Below, piece by piece: positions 17,446 through 25,267 of a stretch of 64,000 bases of DNA. How positions within the stretch are numbered: position 1 is the stretch's first letter; every line of letters starts with the position of its first letter. Under the pieces are notes generated by a model that was not told the origin of the DNA, did not search any database, and saw only the letters and a program-made list of their open reading frames with translations. Origin of the DNA: Streptomyces sp. HUAS 15-9 (lineage in GTDB: Bacteria; Actinomycetota; Actinomycetes; Streptomycetales; Streptomycetaceae); contig NZ_CP106798.1 of NCBI RefSeq assembly GCF_025642155.1, positions 8,308,001 to 8,372,000 on the forward strand. Direction: 5' to 3'. Position numbers and translations under genes: made by a program.

Positions 17446-18111
17446 TCACTGTGGGTCACTTCGCGCGGACGCCGGGGCGAGGTGGCAGCGGACGTCGACG
17501 ACGCCCTCCACCGCACGCGCCAGCCGCTCGGCCACCCCGACCAGGGTGGTGCCGTCGACCCACCCGGTCAGGGTCACGACACCCTCGGTGACCTCGACCT
17601 GGATGTGATCGGCGGACAGGGGGAACAGACGCTCGACGACCTCCTGGCGTACCTCCTCGGTGAGTTCCTCGTCGCTGCGCAGGAACACCTTGAGCAGGTC
17701 GGCGCGACTGACCACGCCTTCGAGCATGCCGACGTCATTGATGACCGGCAGCCGCTTGACCTTGCGCTGGGCCATGATGCGCGCCGCCTCCGCCAGCGTG
17801 GCGTCGGCGTGCACCGTGATGGCCGGCGCGCTCATCAGCTCCTCAGCGGTCAGCGCGCCGGCCTTGGCCAGGTCGGCCAGCCGCTGCCGCTGGGTGAACC
17901 GGTCGGGGTCGCTGTCCCGGAACTCCTCCTTGGGGAGCAGATCGGCCTCGGACACGACGCCGATCACCCTGCCCTCGCCCTCCAGCACGGGAAGGGCACT
18001 GACCTTCCACTGCTCCATCAGTTCGACGACGTCCTTGAACGCGGCGTCGCGGCCGACGGCGACGACGGTGTGTGTCATCACATCGCTCACGGTGCGCGGG
18101 CTGTCGTACAT
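17446..18111 (-). CDS. CBS-CBS-BON domain protein, copy 2
   Basis: A 221-residue paralogue of the protein at 13338. Two CBS motifs (VSDVMTHTVVAVGRDAAF near residue 8 and LMSAPAITVHADATLAEAA near 92) are followed by a BON domain (IQVEVTEGVVTLTGWVDG) near 162-215. The ATG at 18111 follows GAGGAGG; an upstream in-frame extension has no coding character. It lies upstream of ppdK on the same strand with a 164-bp gap, so a shared transcript is possible but not shown. The 607-bp region upstream holds three DevR-type palindromes. Confidence 0.9.
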   Translation of the reverse strand: MYDSPRTVSDVMTHTVVAVGRDAAFKDVVELMEQWKVSALPVLEGEGRVIGVVSEADLLPKEEFRDSDPDRFTQRQRLADLAKAGALTAEELMSAPAITVHADATLAEAARIMAQRKVKRLPVINDVGMLEGVVSRADLLKVFLRSDEELTEEVRQEVVERLFPLSADHIQVEVTEGVVTLTGWVDGTTLVGVAERLARAVEGVVDVRCHLAPASARSDPQ

Positions 18112-18311
18112 GGTGTCCTCCTCGGAGAGCCGGGTGGGGCCGACAACACCTCGTCGCTCGCGTCGCCTTCGCGGATCGCCGACCGGGCGGTCCGGACCAG
18201 GACAGCGGTCGTACGACGGCCTGTCGTTCCCCTCCGGAATGCCGTCCGCCCCCTCATCCCAGCATGTGCCGACCGGGGCCCGCGGACCACGGGCCGCTCG
18301 GGCACGGCAAC

Positions 18312-18325
18312 GGGCCGTTCGGCCC
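18312..18325. promoter_or_regulatory. Perfect DevR-type palindrome, upstream of CBS-BON copy 2
   Basis: GGGCCGTTCGGCCC matches all ten fixed positions of GGGNCNNNNGNCCC and is fully self-complementary outside the two central bases. It lies 201 bp upstream of the start at 18111. Confidence 0.6.
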
Positions 18326-18501
18326 CGTCGGGGCACGGTCCGGGACAGGGGGCACGGTCGGGCATGACAGGGCGGGAAGGACTCACCCGCTTCTCGCGGA
18401 TCCTGATAGCGCGGTGCGCGACCGCCGCCGGCCGCTTCCCCGCGTCTGTGTCGGGTCCTTCCCGCCACCTCCAGCACACCACGGAAACGACCGCGCCACC
18501 A

Positions 18502-18515
18502 GGGCCGAACGGTCC
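18502..18515. promoter_or_regulatory. DevR-type palindrome in the 18.5-kb intergenic region
   Basis: GGGCCGAACGGTCC has one mismatch to GGGNCNNNNGNCCC and shares its core GGGCCGAACGG with the perfect site at 10529. Confidence 0.5.
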
Positions 18516-18587
18516 CCACCTCAAGGATCAAGCTCGGGGCGTCCTGAGCGCTGCGCCGCTCCTTCCCCGCGGGCCACCCGGCTTCCA

Positions 18588-18601
18588 GGGCCGTACGGCC
18601 C
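18588..18601. promoter_or_regulatory. Perfect DevR-type palindrome, upstream of the small membrane protein gene
   Basis: GGGCCGTACGGCCC is a perfect 14-bp palindrome and matches all ten fixed positions. It lies 118 bp upstream of the GTG at 18719. Confidence 0.6.
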
Positions 18602-18718
18602 CCCGCGACAAGGACGTCCCGGGCCCCTGTCCGGGACCGCTCGGCTCATGCGGCCGGCCCGCCGACGGAGTTGGCTGTGAGCGAGCGAAAACGACCCCGA
18701 TGAGGGAGGGCGAGGACA

Positions 18719-18928
18719 GTGGGCACGAGCCTCACACCGGAGTTCTGGGAGCGCTTCTCGGTGCTGCTGGTCGTGGCGGTGGGCATGACGGCGATCCTCA
18801 CCGCGGTGTTCACGACGGCCTTCGACGCGCTCACCGTCCGTCTGCGCAGCCGCCGCCCGCACGACACGACGCCGCGGACACCGCACCGGCCGGAACAGAA
18901 CGACCACCGGATGTCCGCGCACTGCTGA
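18719..18928 (+). CDS. Small single-span membrane protein, function unknown
   Basis: A 69-residue product with a GTG start after AGGGAGGGCGAGGAC. Residues about 14-37 (FSVLLVVAVGMTAILTAVFTTA) form one hydrophobic segment, followed by a basic, Pro/His-rich tail (RLRSRRPHD) that would face the cytoplasm. No family was recognised. Position between a perfect DevR-type palindrome and a universal stress protein gene suggests membership of the same regulon. The main doubt is its small size. The hydrophobic stretch, the ribosome site and the absence of an overlapping alternative frame support it. Confidence 0.55.
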   Translation: MGTSLTPEFWERFSVLLVVAVGMTAILTAVFTTAFDALTVRLRSRRPHDTTPRTPHRPEQNDHRMSAHC

Positions 18929-18977
18929 GCGGCGATCCCCGCCCCGACCGTGCGGCCCACACAGCGGACGCGGGCAT

Positions 18978-18991
18978 GGGCCGAATGTCCC
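18978..18991. promoter_or_regulatory. Perfect DevR-type palindrome upstream of universal stress protein copy 3
   Basis: GGGCCGAATGTCCC matches all ten fixed positions of GGGNCNNNNGNCCC and lies 105 bp upstream of the start at 19096. Confidence 0.6.
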
Positions 18992-19095
18992 CGACGAGGG
19001 CCGGCCTGCCCCTCGTCATGGCCGATGCCGGGTGCGACCGTGGAATCGGACCCCTGCTGCACGACGTGGCAGTCCGACGAAAGGCGGTGGGGACG

Positions 19096-19971
19096 ATGAC
19101 GTTTCCCCTGGTCGTAGGCGTCGACGGATCGGACGGGAGCCTGCTGGCGGTCGACTGGGCGGTGGACGAGGCCGCCCGCCGCGACGCACCGCTGCGGCTG
19201 GTCTACGCCTCCCGCTGGGAGCGCTACGAGACAGGCACGCCGTCGGACACCCTGGAACGTGCCTCCGAGCGCGTACTGGCCGAACACATCGTCGCCTCGG
19301 CGGCGGAGCGTGCCGCACGGCGCAACCCGCAGGTGAAGGCCACCACCGACATCCTCCCCGACGACCCGGTGGACGCCCTGCTGCACGAGGGCAACAACGC
19401 CTCCGTCCTGGTGACCGGATCGCGCGGCCGCGGCGAGCTGAAGGGTCTGCTCCTCGGCTCGGTCAGCCTGGCCGTGGCGGCCCGTGCGCAGTGCCCGGTG
19501 ATCGTGGTCCGGGGCGACAAGGCGGGCCTGGCCGGCAGCCACGAACGGATCCTGCTCGGCGCGGGGGACCCGGCCACCGGCGCGGAGGCCGTACGGTTCG
19601 CCTTCCGCGAGGCCGAGGCACGCGGATGCACCCTGGACGTAGTCCGCGCCTGGCGCTGCCCCGCACACGAGAGCACCGACCACCCCGCACTCGCCGAGGA
19701 ACCCGCCCGGCACCACGAGAAGCGGGCCTCGGCCCTGCTGGACGCGCTGCTGCACGACACCATGGCCGACCACCCCGGCGTCAGGGTGCGCAGTGTGACG
19801 GTCGAGGGACCTGCTCACCGGGTCCTGGTGAACCGCTCGGCCGCCGCCGACCTCGTGATCGTGGGCGCCGAACGCAGGCACGGCCGTGCCGGTCTCCAGA
19901 TCGGCCGGGTGGGCCACGCCCTGCTGCACCACGCGGACTGCCCGGTGGCGATCGTGCCCCAGACGCTGTGA
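19096..19971 (+). CDS. Tandem-domain universal stress protein, copy 3
   Basis: A 291-residue protein with two UspA domains, paralogous to the one at 8524. The first domain opens LVVGVDGSDGSLLAVDWA and carries TGSRGRGELKGLLLGSVS, a full ATP-binding signature. The second has VGAERRHGRAGLQIGRV. The ATG at 19096 follows GGTGGGGAC. It is preceded by a perfect DevR-type palindrome and stands alone on its strand, converging with the histidine kinase gene five bases past its stop. Confidence 0.92.
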   Translation: MTFPLVVGVDGSDGSLLAVDWAVDEAARRDAPLRLVYASRWERYETGTPSDTLERASERVLAEHIVASAAERAARRNPQVKATTDILPDDPVDALLHEGNNASVLVTGSRGRGELKGLLLGSVSLAVAARAQCPVIVVRGDKAGLAGSHERILLGAGDPATGAEAVRFAFREAEARGCTLDVVRAWRCPAHESTDHPALAEEPARHHEKRASALLDALLHDTMADHPGVRVRSVTVEGPAHRVLVNRSAAADLVIVGAERRHGRAGLQIGRVGHALLHHADCPVAIVPQTL

Positions 19972-19976
19972 CCTGC

Positions 19977-21284
19977 TCAGCCGCGCTCCGGCGCCCGTGC
20001 GAGGAGTGAATCGCCGGTGCGCGCGTTCGTCCCATACGGCGGCTGGTGACCGCGCGGCCCGTGAGACGCGTCCGCGCGTCGCAGCGGAAAGGCGGCCACC
20101 ACAGACAGACCGCCGTCCGGGCGGGCGCGCGCGGTGAGGGTGGCGCCGTGCGCGGCGGCGATGGCTCGTACGATCGACAGGCCCAGGCCGTGGTGGTCGT
20201 CGCCCGCGGTACGGTGCAGCCGCTGGAACGGCTCGAACAACCGGTCCACCTGCTCGGGAGAGATCTCCTGCCCCGTATTGGCGACGGACACCACCGCGCG
20301 TCCGTTCTCGACCGCCGTGCGCAACTCCAGGACTCCGCCGGGAACGTTGTAGTCCACCGCGTTGTCCAGCAAGTTGGCCACCAGGCGTTCGACGAGCGCG
20401 GAGTCTCCCGTGACGGCCGCCGACTCGACCGACGCCTCCAGCCGCAGCCCCCGCCGCTCGATCTGCGGACGGAAGGTGTCCACCACCTGCCGGGTGAGTA
20501 CCGCCAGGTCCAGTTGCTCCTGGCGATCCACGCCGCGCTCGCTGCTGGACAGGGTGAGCAGCGACTCCAGCAGGCGCGCCTGCTGCTTGCTGATCGTCAA
20601 TAGACGCTCGAAGTTCTCCCGGAACGAATCCAAAGTGGCCTCGCGATCGATCAGCGACTCCTCCAGCAGCGCGTGCTCCAGCGTGAGCGGAGTGCGCAAC
20701 TCGTGTGCCGCGTTGGCGACGAAACGCTTGTGGGAGTCGAGCGCCGTCTCCAGTCGGCCGAGCAATCCGTCGACGGTGTCGGCGAGTTCGGTCAGCTCGT
20801 CGCGCGGTCCGCCGAAGGCCAGCCGCTCGTGCACATTACGTGCGGAGATACGACGGATGGTGGAGGTCATCGTGCGCAACGGGCGCAGCACGCGCCCGGC
20901 CACCGCCCAGCCGAGCGCGATCGAGATCACCGTGGTGATGGCCAGCGCGATCCCCGACTGGACCAACAGGTCGTGCATCTGGGCCCCGTGCTGCCGGACC
21001 GACTGCTCGCCGAACTGCCGGGCCACTCCACCGATGTCCGGCGGCAGGCCGGGGGACGGCTTGTCGGAGTCGCCTCCGGAAGATCGCGGCCCGGCACTCT
21101 TCGACTCGACCGTGATGAAGCTGCTCGTGGCGTTGCTGACGAGCAGATAGGTGATCACCAGCAGCACCGCACCCGAAAGGACGAAGAGAAACCCGTACAG
21201 CAGGGTCAGACGCAGCCGAATCCGCTTCGGGACCAGGAGGCGATACGCGGACTGCGGCACCCTGGTCAGGACTGACAGACGCAT
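19977..21284 (-). CDS. Membrane sensor histidine kinase (HAMP-HisKA-HATPase)
   Basis: A 435-residue sensor with transmembrane segments near residues 28-50 and 109-130 and an extracellular loop of about 58 residues between them. HAMP runs from about 130 to 183. The phosphoacceptor is H194 in NAAHELRTPLT. HATPase motifs are NLLDNAVDYN (N box) and HGLGLSIVRA (G box). The loop is rich in Ser, Gly and Asp and has no recognisable ligand-binding fold. The ATG lies 7 bp after the stop of the response regulator, so the pair is one operon. The input signal is unknown. It is not a DevS-type heme GAF sensor, so it is unlikely to be the cognate kinase of the regulator at 2504. Confidence 0.93.
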   Translation of the reverse strand: MRLSVLTRVPQSAYRLLVPKRIRLRLTLLYGFLFVLSGAVLLVITYLLVSNATSSFITVESKSAGPRSSGGDSDKPSPGLPPDIGGVARQFGEQSVRQHGAQMHDLLVQSGIALAITTVISIALGWAVAGRVLRPLRTMTSTIRRISARNVHERLAFGGPRDELTELADTVDGLLGRLETALDSHKRFVANAAHELRTPLTLEHALLEESLIDREATLDSFRENFERLLTISKQQARLLESLLTLSSSERGVDRQEQLDLAVLTRQVVDTFRPQIERRGLRLEASVESAAVTGDSALVERLVANLLDNAVDYNVPGGVLELRTAVENGRAVVSVANTGQEISPEQVDRLFEPFQRLHRTAGDDHHGLGLSIVRAIAAAHGATLTARARPDGGLSVVAAFPLRRADASHGPRGHQPPYGTNARTGDSLLARAPERG

Positions 21285-21291
21285 GGACCCC

Positions 21292-21945
21292 TCAAATCCG
21301 GTAACCGCCCCTGGGAACTGTCTCGATCAACGGAGGGTCGCCCAGCTTCGACCGCAGACGGTTGATCGTGGCCTTCACGGTCGTGGTGAACGGATCCGCC
21401 GCCTCGTCCCACACCCGCTCCAGCAGTTCCTCCGCCGATACGACCCGGCCGTCGGCGCCGAGCAGATACTCGAGTACGGCGAACTCCTTGGGGTTGAGCG
21501 GCAGCCGCTCGCCCGCCCGGGTGGCGATCCGCTGGGCGGGGTCGAGCCGGAGCTCGCCCCGGACGAGAACCGTCGGCATGGCCGTGTGCGGACGCCGGCC
21601 GATCGCACGGATGCGTGCCACCAACTCGGCGTATGCGAAGGGCTTGGGAAGATAGTCGTCCGCGCCGATGCTGAGTCCCTCGACCCGGTCCGCGATGGTG
21701 CTCGACGCGGTCAGCATGAGCACCCGGGCATGCTGTGGCTGCCGCACCAGCGCGCTGCAGACCTCGTCGCCGTGCACCTTGGGCAGGTCCCGGTCGAGGA
21801 TGACGACGTCGTAGTCGACCAATGACGTGTGTTCGAGCGCGTCCATGCCGTCGTAGACGACGTCCACGGCCATGCCCTCGCGGCGCAGCACCCTGGCCAC
21901 GGAATCGGCGAGTTCGACATGGTCCTCGGCCACCAGCACTCTCAT
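21292..21945 (-). CDS. OmpR/PhoB-type response regulator
   Basis: A 217-residue regulator. The receiver has AEDHVELADS and the phosphorylation aspartate D51 in VVILDRDLPKVHGDE, with the conserved lysine in YLPKPFAYAEL. The winged-helix output (LPLNPKEFAVLEYLL to the end, PRGGYRI) is typical of the family. It is the first gene of a two-gene operon with the sensor kinase. A pair of 10-bp direct repeats with 11-bp period lies 81 bp upstream and could be its own operator. The target genes are unknown. Confidence 0.93.
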   Translation of the reverse strand: MRVLVAEDHVELADSVARVLRREGMAVDVVYDGMDALEHTSLVDYDVVILDRDLPKVHGDEVCSALVRQPQHARVLMLTASSTIADRVEGLSIGADDYLPKPFAYAELVARIRAIGRRPHTAMPTVLVRGELRLDPAQRIATRAGERLPLNPKEFAVLEYLLGADGRVVSAEELLERVWDEAADPFTTTVKATINRLRSKLGDPPLIETVPRGGYRI

Positions 21946-22396
21946 CGCCCACCCCCGGCGAGTCGTGCCGCGACCGGTGGAACGGGGCGGTGGAGACAGA
22001 TCACTCTGGGAAGAGTGCCCAACGCCCGGTCACAGACCGGTCACAGCTCTCGTGTCGCTATGTCGTGCGTCGTCGTGTCGGCCCTTTCGCCTCCAGACGA
22101 TACCCGCCGGCCCGAGGCCAGGGCCGGAACATCCGGCTGGGCTGCGCCTCCCATTCGCGACTCGCCCCTCACAACTCGTGACTCGCAACTCCTGACGGTC
22201 ACGCTCAGCCGTCCCGAGGCGGCTTCGGACCGCGGTGTGACCGGACGCCCCGTAGAAATGGGTTCCAGTCGACCTCCCGTCCCACCACCAGGAGGCTCAC
22301 ACAGTGGCTGAGGAGAGGACCGGCGTGACGCACGCCCCGGAGAGCCCGCAGGTGCGGCGCGGAGTTCCGGTCGCGCCGCACCTCGGTGGCGAGGGC
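21946..22396. other. Intergenic boundary between the stress island and the peptide cluster
   Basis: These 451 bases separate the leftward response regulator from the 3' end of the LAL regulator. They hold the direct repeat at 22026-22046, several imperfect copies of GACTCGC around 22158-22190, and an isolated GTG start at 22304 with a strong ribosome site. That frame soon runs antisense into the LAL gene. No intact gene was recognised. Confidence 0.5.
22026..22046. promoter_or_regulatory. Direct repeat with 11-bp period upstream of the two-component operon
   Basis: CCGGTCACAG occurs twice, at 22026-22035 and 22037-22046. Read on the gene strand the unit is CTGTGACCGG. OmpR/PhoB-family regulators bind head-to-tail direct repeats with this period, so autoregulation by the adjacent regulator is plausible. 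Confidence 0.5.
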
Positions 22397-25267
22397 TCAA
22401 CAGCGCATGCGTTCCCGGGCGTCGGTGACACCGGCACTCGGCCGCTCGTCGCCGGTCCAGTGCGCGCCGTCCGGCTCCTCCGACTGCAATCGGGCTGCCA
22501 GGTCGGTGCGCCGGACCCTGAGCTTGCGGTAGACGCGGGTCAGATGCTGCTCGACGGTACTCATCGTGATGAACAGCTTGCTCGCGATCTGCCGGTTGGT
22601 GTGCCCCCGCGCGGCGAGCTTCGCCACGCGGAGCTCGGCATCGCTGAGCTGACCGACGAGCTCGGGATGGACGCCCCGTGTCCACGTCCGGTCGGCGAAG
22701 GAAACCGCCGCCCTGTCGCCGCTCGCCGCACCTTCCGGTTCCGCCGGCTGTATACCGCACTCGCGCATCAACTGCTGCGCCTGGCGCGCCAGCGTCCGCG
22801 ATCCCCCTTCGTCCCCGAGGTCCCGGTGGGCACCGGCCAGATCGTGCATCGCGCGGGCCAGCTCCAGTCGGTGCCCCCGCTCCCGGAGGATCTCCACGGC
22901 CTCTCCGAGGAGGTTCGGCCGCTGCGGCGGCTCGACGGTGGCGGCGAGCACACGCAGACAGACGCCACGTGTCCAGGGGCGCCCGGTGCCCACTCGGGAG
23001 AGCTGCTCCTGCGCCAGCGCACGAGCACGGCCGCCGTCCCCCAGCGACAGATAGACCTCGGCCGCGTCGGTCCGCCATGGCACCAGCCCGGGCAGATCGA
23101 GATCCCATCGGGCCATCAGTTCGCCGCACGCGTGGAAGTCGTCGAGCGCGGGGTAGGGGTGTCCGGCCGCAAGACGGTACTGACCGCGTGCCCTGAGACA
23201 GAGCAGCCCGGCCGGGGTCTGGAACGCGGCCTCGGGCACGGGGATGCTGAGCTGCGCGGCCGCCTCGTCCAGCCGCCCCAGCGCCGTCTTCGCCTGGAGG
23301 AAGGAAGCGACCGGCAGTGCGACGGCCGCCCCCCAGGCCTCCGGGGAGACCAGGGTGAGCGCAGTACGAGCCGCCTCCTCGGCCGCCTCCAGTCTGCCCA
23401 GCCTGATCTCGATGAGGGCCTTGACCGACGCGAACAGCGCCTGCCACATGGGAACTCGGCGTTCCGTGGCCTCCGCCAGGAACGTGTCGCACCAGTAGGC
23501 CGCTCGGATCAGTCCGTCGGCGAGCACGAGCGAGCCCAGGGCCGTCAGGACGGACGCCAGCACGTTGTCGTCCAGCCGGGCTCCCTGGAGTATCTGCTCC
23601 GTCCGGACCACCACGTCGTCGCTCGCCCGGCGGCCGAACACCGAGCCGAGCAGATCCGCGACGCGCCGCACTGTGCTCTGCGCCGGGGCCAGGGCCGGTG
23701 CGGAGCCCTGCTGGGGTACGCCGGGCACAGCGGGCCGGACAGTGCTCCGCAACCCTGGATAGCCGTAGGCCATCCAGAGCCGGACGCGGTCGGACGACTG
23801 CGGCTCCCACGGCTCCGCCGACGGTCCGGCCACCATGGTGCCGCGCTTGCCCAGGGTGTCGAAGACCGCGAGTGCCTCGTCCACCTGACCGAACCAGAGG
23901 AGGTAGCCGATCAGGGCGTGGGCGTGCCCGGCCGGGAGGCGGCCCGCGAGCGCGGCGGCGGTGAGCTCGGGCAGATGCGCGGCCGCGGCGGACGGGTTGA
24001 CCCGCCAGCCCGCCCGGGCCAGCCCGATTCTGATCGCCAGAGCGTCCCGCTCGTCGGTACAGATGTCGCGTGCCACGCGCAGACAGTCGAGGGCCAGGTC
24101 GACATCGTCATCGGCCAGCGCCCGGTCCGCCGCCTCCAGCAGGGTGGGCAGCATCCACGGAGCCTCGCCGGGCTTGACCGCGGCGATCAGATGACGCGCC
24201 ACATCGGTCGCCGAGTTGCCGTGGTCGTGGAGCACCTGGGCCACACACGTCTCCACCTGGGAGCGCTGGGCGGCATCCATGCTCCGCAACACCGCGTCGC
24301 GGGCCGCCTCGTGCCGGAACCAGCCGGAGTGCAGCAGGCCCGTCTCGGCGAGCGCGCCCAGGTTGCGCCGGGCGGAGTCCGAGTCGATGCCGAGTACGTC
24401 GGCAAGCTCGGCCGGCGAAGCGTGCGGGCCGAGCACCGCCAGCGCGCACGCGGTGTTCCCGAGCGATGTGCCGATGCGGTACAGACACGTCGTCACGGCC
24501 TGTGCGAAGAAGGCACCCGGCACCGGCTCGACGGCGCCCGCCCCGGCCGCGGTGCTGTAGTCGTCGATCAGCGAGCGCAGCAGCAGTGGGTTGCCGCCGC
24601 TGATCCGATGGAAGTCCCTCCAGTGGAAGTCCCCGGGGAACGCGCGGGCCGGCCACTCGTCCCGGGCCGACTGGATCATCTCCGTCACTCCGCGCCACGA
24701 GAGGAGATCGAGCCGGATACTCCGACAGCCGGGCAGTCGTAACAGCTCGGCCCGTGAGTGAAGATTTCCGGAAGGCACGCTGTTGATCTCTCCGAGTACC
24801 ACGAGTACCCGGCTGATCGCGATTCGCCGTGCCAGATAAAGCACGCATTCCATGGACTGCCCATCAGCATGATGGCTGTCATCAATGGTCAGTACCAGTG
24901 GAGTTCTCCTGGCTTTCGCCAAAAGAATTCCGCACAGCCGTGAAATGACATCCGGTGATGCCTGCGGAGCGCGTGCCGCCCGCTCCAGCAACTCGGCCGT
25001 GCGCGCGTCCTCAGCCGCCGGCAGATTCGCGCCGAGGAGCAGTTGCTCCATTACGCCGAGCGGTAGATCACGTTCCGCACTCGAGGCCGTGGCCTGGAGG
25101 AACAGTGCACCCGAGGTGGCGACGCGCTCCCTGAAACTGTGCAGCAACGCCGTCTTCCCGCTTGCCGCCGGCCCGCTGACAAACACCACTCCGCCGTGCC
25201 CCGCAATGCATGCGTCAAGCATGTCCTCCATGATTGTTAATTGTTTGTCGCGTTCAACCATCCTCAT
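22397..25267 (-). CDS. Large LuxR-family (LAL) ATP-binding transcriptional regulator with TTA codons
   Basis: A 956-residue LAL regulator. The N-terminal AAA-type ATPase has Walker A GPAASGKT at residues 32-39 and a Walker B region LVLTIDDSHHAD near 122-133. A long helical, TPR-like middle follows, then a C-terminal LuxR helix-turn-helix (LSDAELRVAKLAARGHTNRQ) around residues 880-935. Such proteins are usually cluster-specific activators. Two leucines are encoded by TTA, at residue 10 (25238-25240) and residue 176 (24740-24742). In Streptomyces this codon needs the bldA tRNA and ties expression to development. The ATG at 25267 has GGGGGA upstream; an ATG two codons later is possible. It is divergent from the StrR-like gene, marking the left end of the NRPS cluster. 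Confidence 0.93.
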   Translation of the reverse strand: MRMVERDKQLTIMEDMLDACIAGHGGVVFVSGPAASGKTALLHSFRERVATSGALFLQATASSAERDLPLGVMEQLLLGANLPAAEDARTAELLERAARAPQASPDVISRLCGILLAKARRTPLVLTIDDSHHADGQSMECVLYLARRIAISRVLVVLGEINSVPSGNLHSRAELLRLPGCRSIRLDLLSWRGVTEMIQSARDEWPARAFPGDFHWRDFHRISGGNPLLLRSLIDDYSTAAGAGAVEPVPGAFFAQAVTTCLYRIGTSLGNTACALAVLGPHASPAELADVLGIDSDSARRNLGALAETGLLHSGWFRHEAARDAVLRSMDAAQRSQVETCVAQVLHDHGNSATDVARHLIAAVKPGEAPWMLPTLLEAADRALADDDVDLALDCLRVARDICTDERDALAIRIGLARAGWRVNPSAAAAHLPELTAAALAGRLPAGHAHALIGYLLWFGQVDEALAVFDTLGKRGTMVAGPSAEPWEPQSSDRVRLWMAYGYPGLRSTVRPAVPGVPQQGSAPALAPAQSTVRRVADLLGSVFGRRASDDVVVRTEQILQGARLDDNVLASVLTALGSLVLADGLIRAAYWCDTFLAEATERRVPMWQALFASVKALIEIRLGRLEAAEEAARTALTLVSPEAWGAAVALPVASFLQAKTALGRLDEAAAQLSIPVPEAAFQTPAGLLCLRARGQYRLAAGHPYPALDDFHACGELMARWDLDLPGLVPWRTDAAEVYLSLGDGGRARALAQEQLSRVGTGRPWTRGVCLRVLAATVEPPQRPNLLGEAVEILRERGHRLELARAMHDLAGAHRDLGDEGGSRTLARQAQQLMRECGIQPAEPEGAASGDRAAVSFADRTWTRGVHPELVGQLSDAELRVAKLAARGHTNRQIASKLFITMSTVEQHLTRVYRKLRVRRTDLAARLQSEEPDGAHWTGDERPSAGVTDARERMRC

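Larger units (their letters stand above)
18112..18718. other. 607-bp divergent intergenic region with three DevR-type palindromes
   Basis: No convincing gene was found between the leftward CBS-BON gene and the rightward small membrane protein gene; frames here lack ribosome sites and recognisable domains. The notable content is three palindromes at 18312, 18502 and 18588, entered separately. A shared control region serving both directions is the simplest reading. Confidence 0.6.

Noticed and set aside
18112..18531. N-terminal extension of CBS-BON copy 2 up to 18531
   Set aside because: The added residues are Arg/Pro-rich without domain character and would run through two regulator palindromes; the ATG at 18111 has GAGGAGG upstream.
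22141..22200. GACTCGC/ACTCGTG repeats as a CRISPR or tandem repeat array
   Set aside because: The units are 7-10 bases, irregular in spacing and imperfect, with no spacer structure.
22304..24742. 812-codon plus-strand frame overlapping the LAL regulator
   Set aside because: The LAL gene on the other strand has clear ATPase and LuxR domains. Only the first 90 bases lie outside it, and these are reported as a possible remnant.
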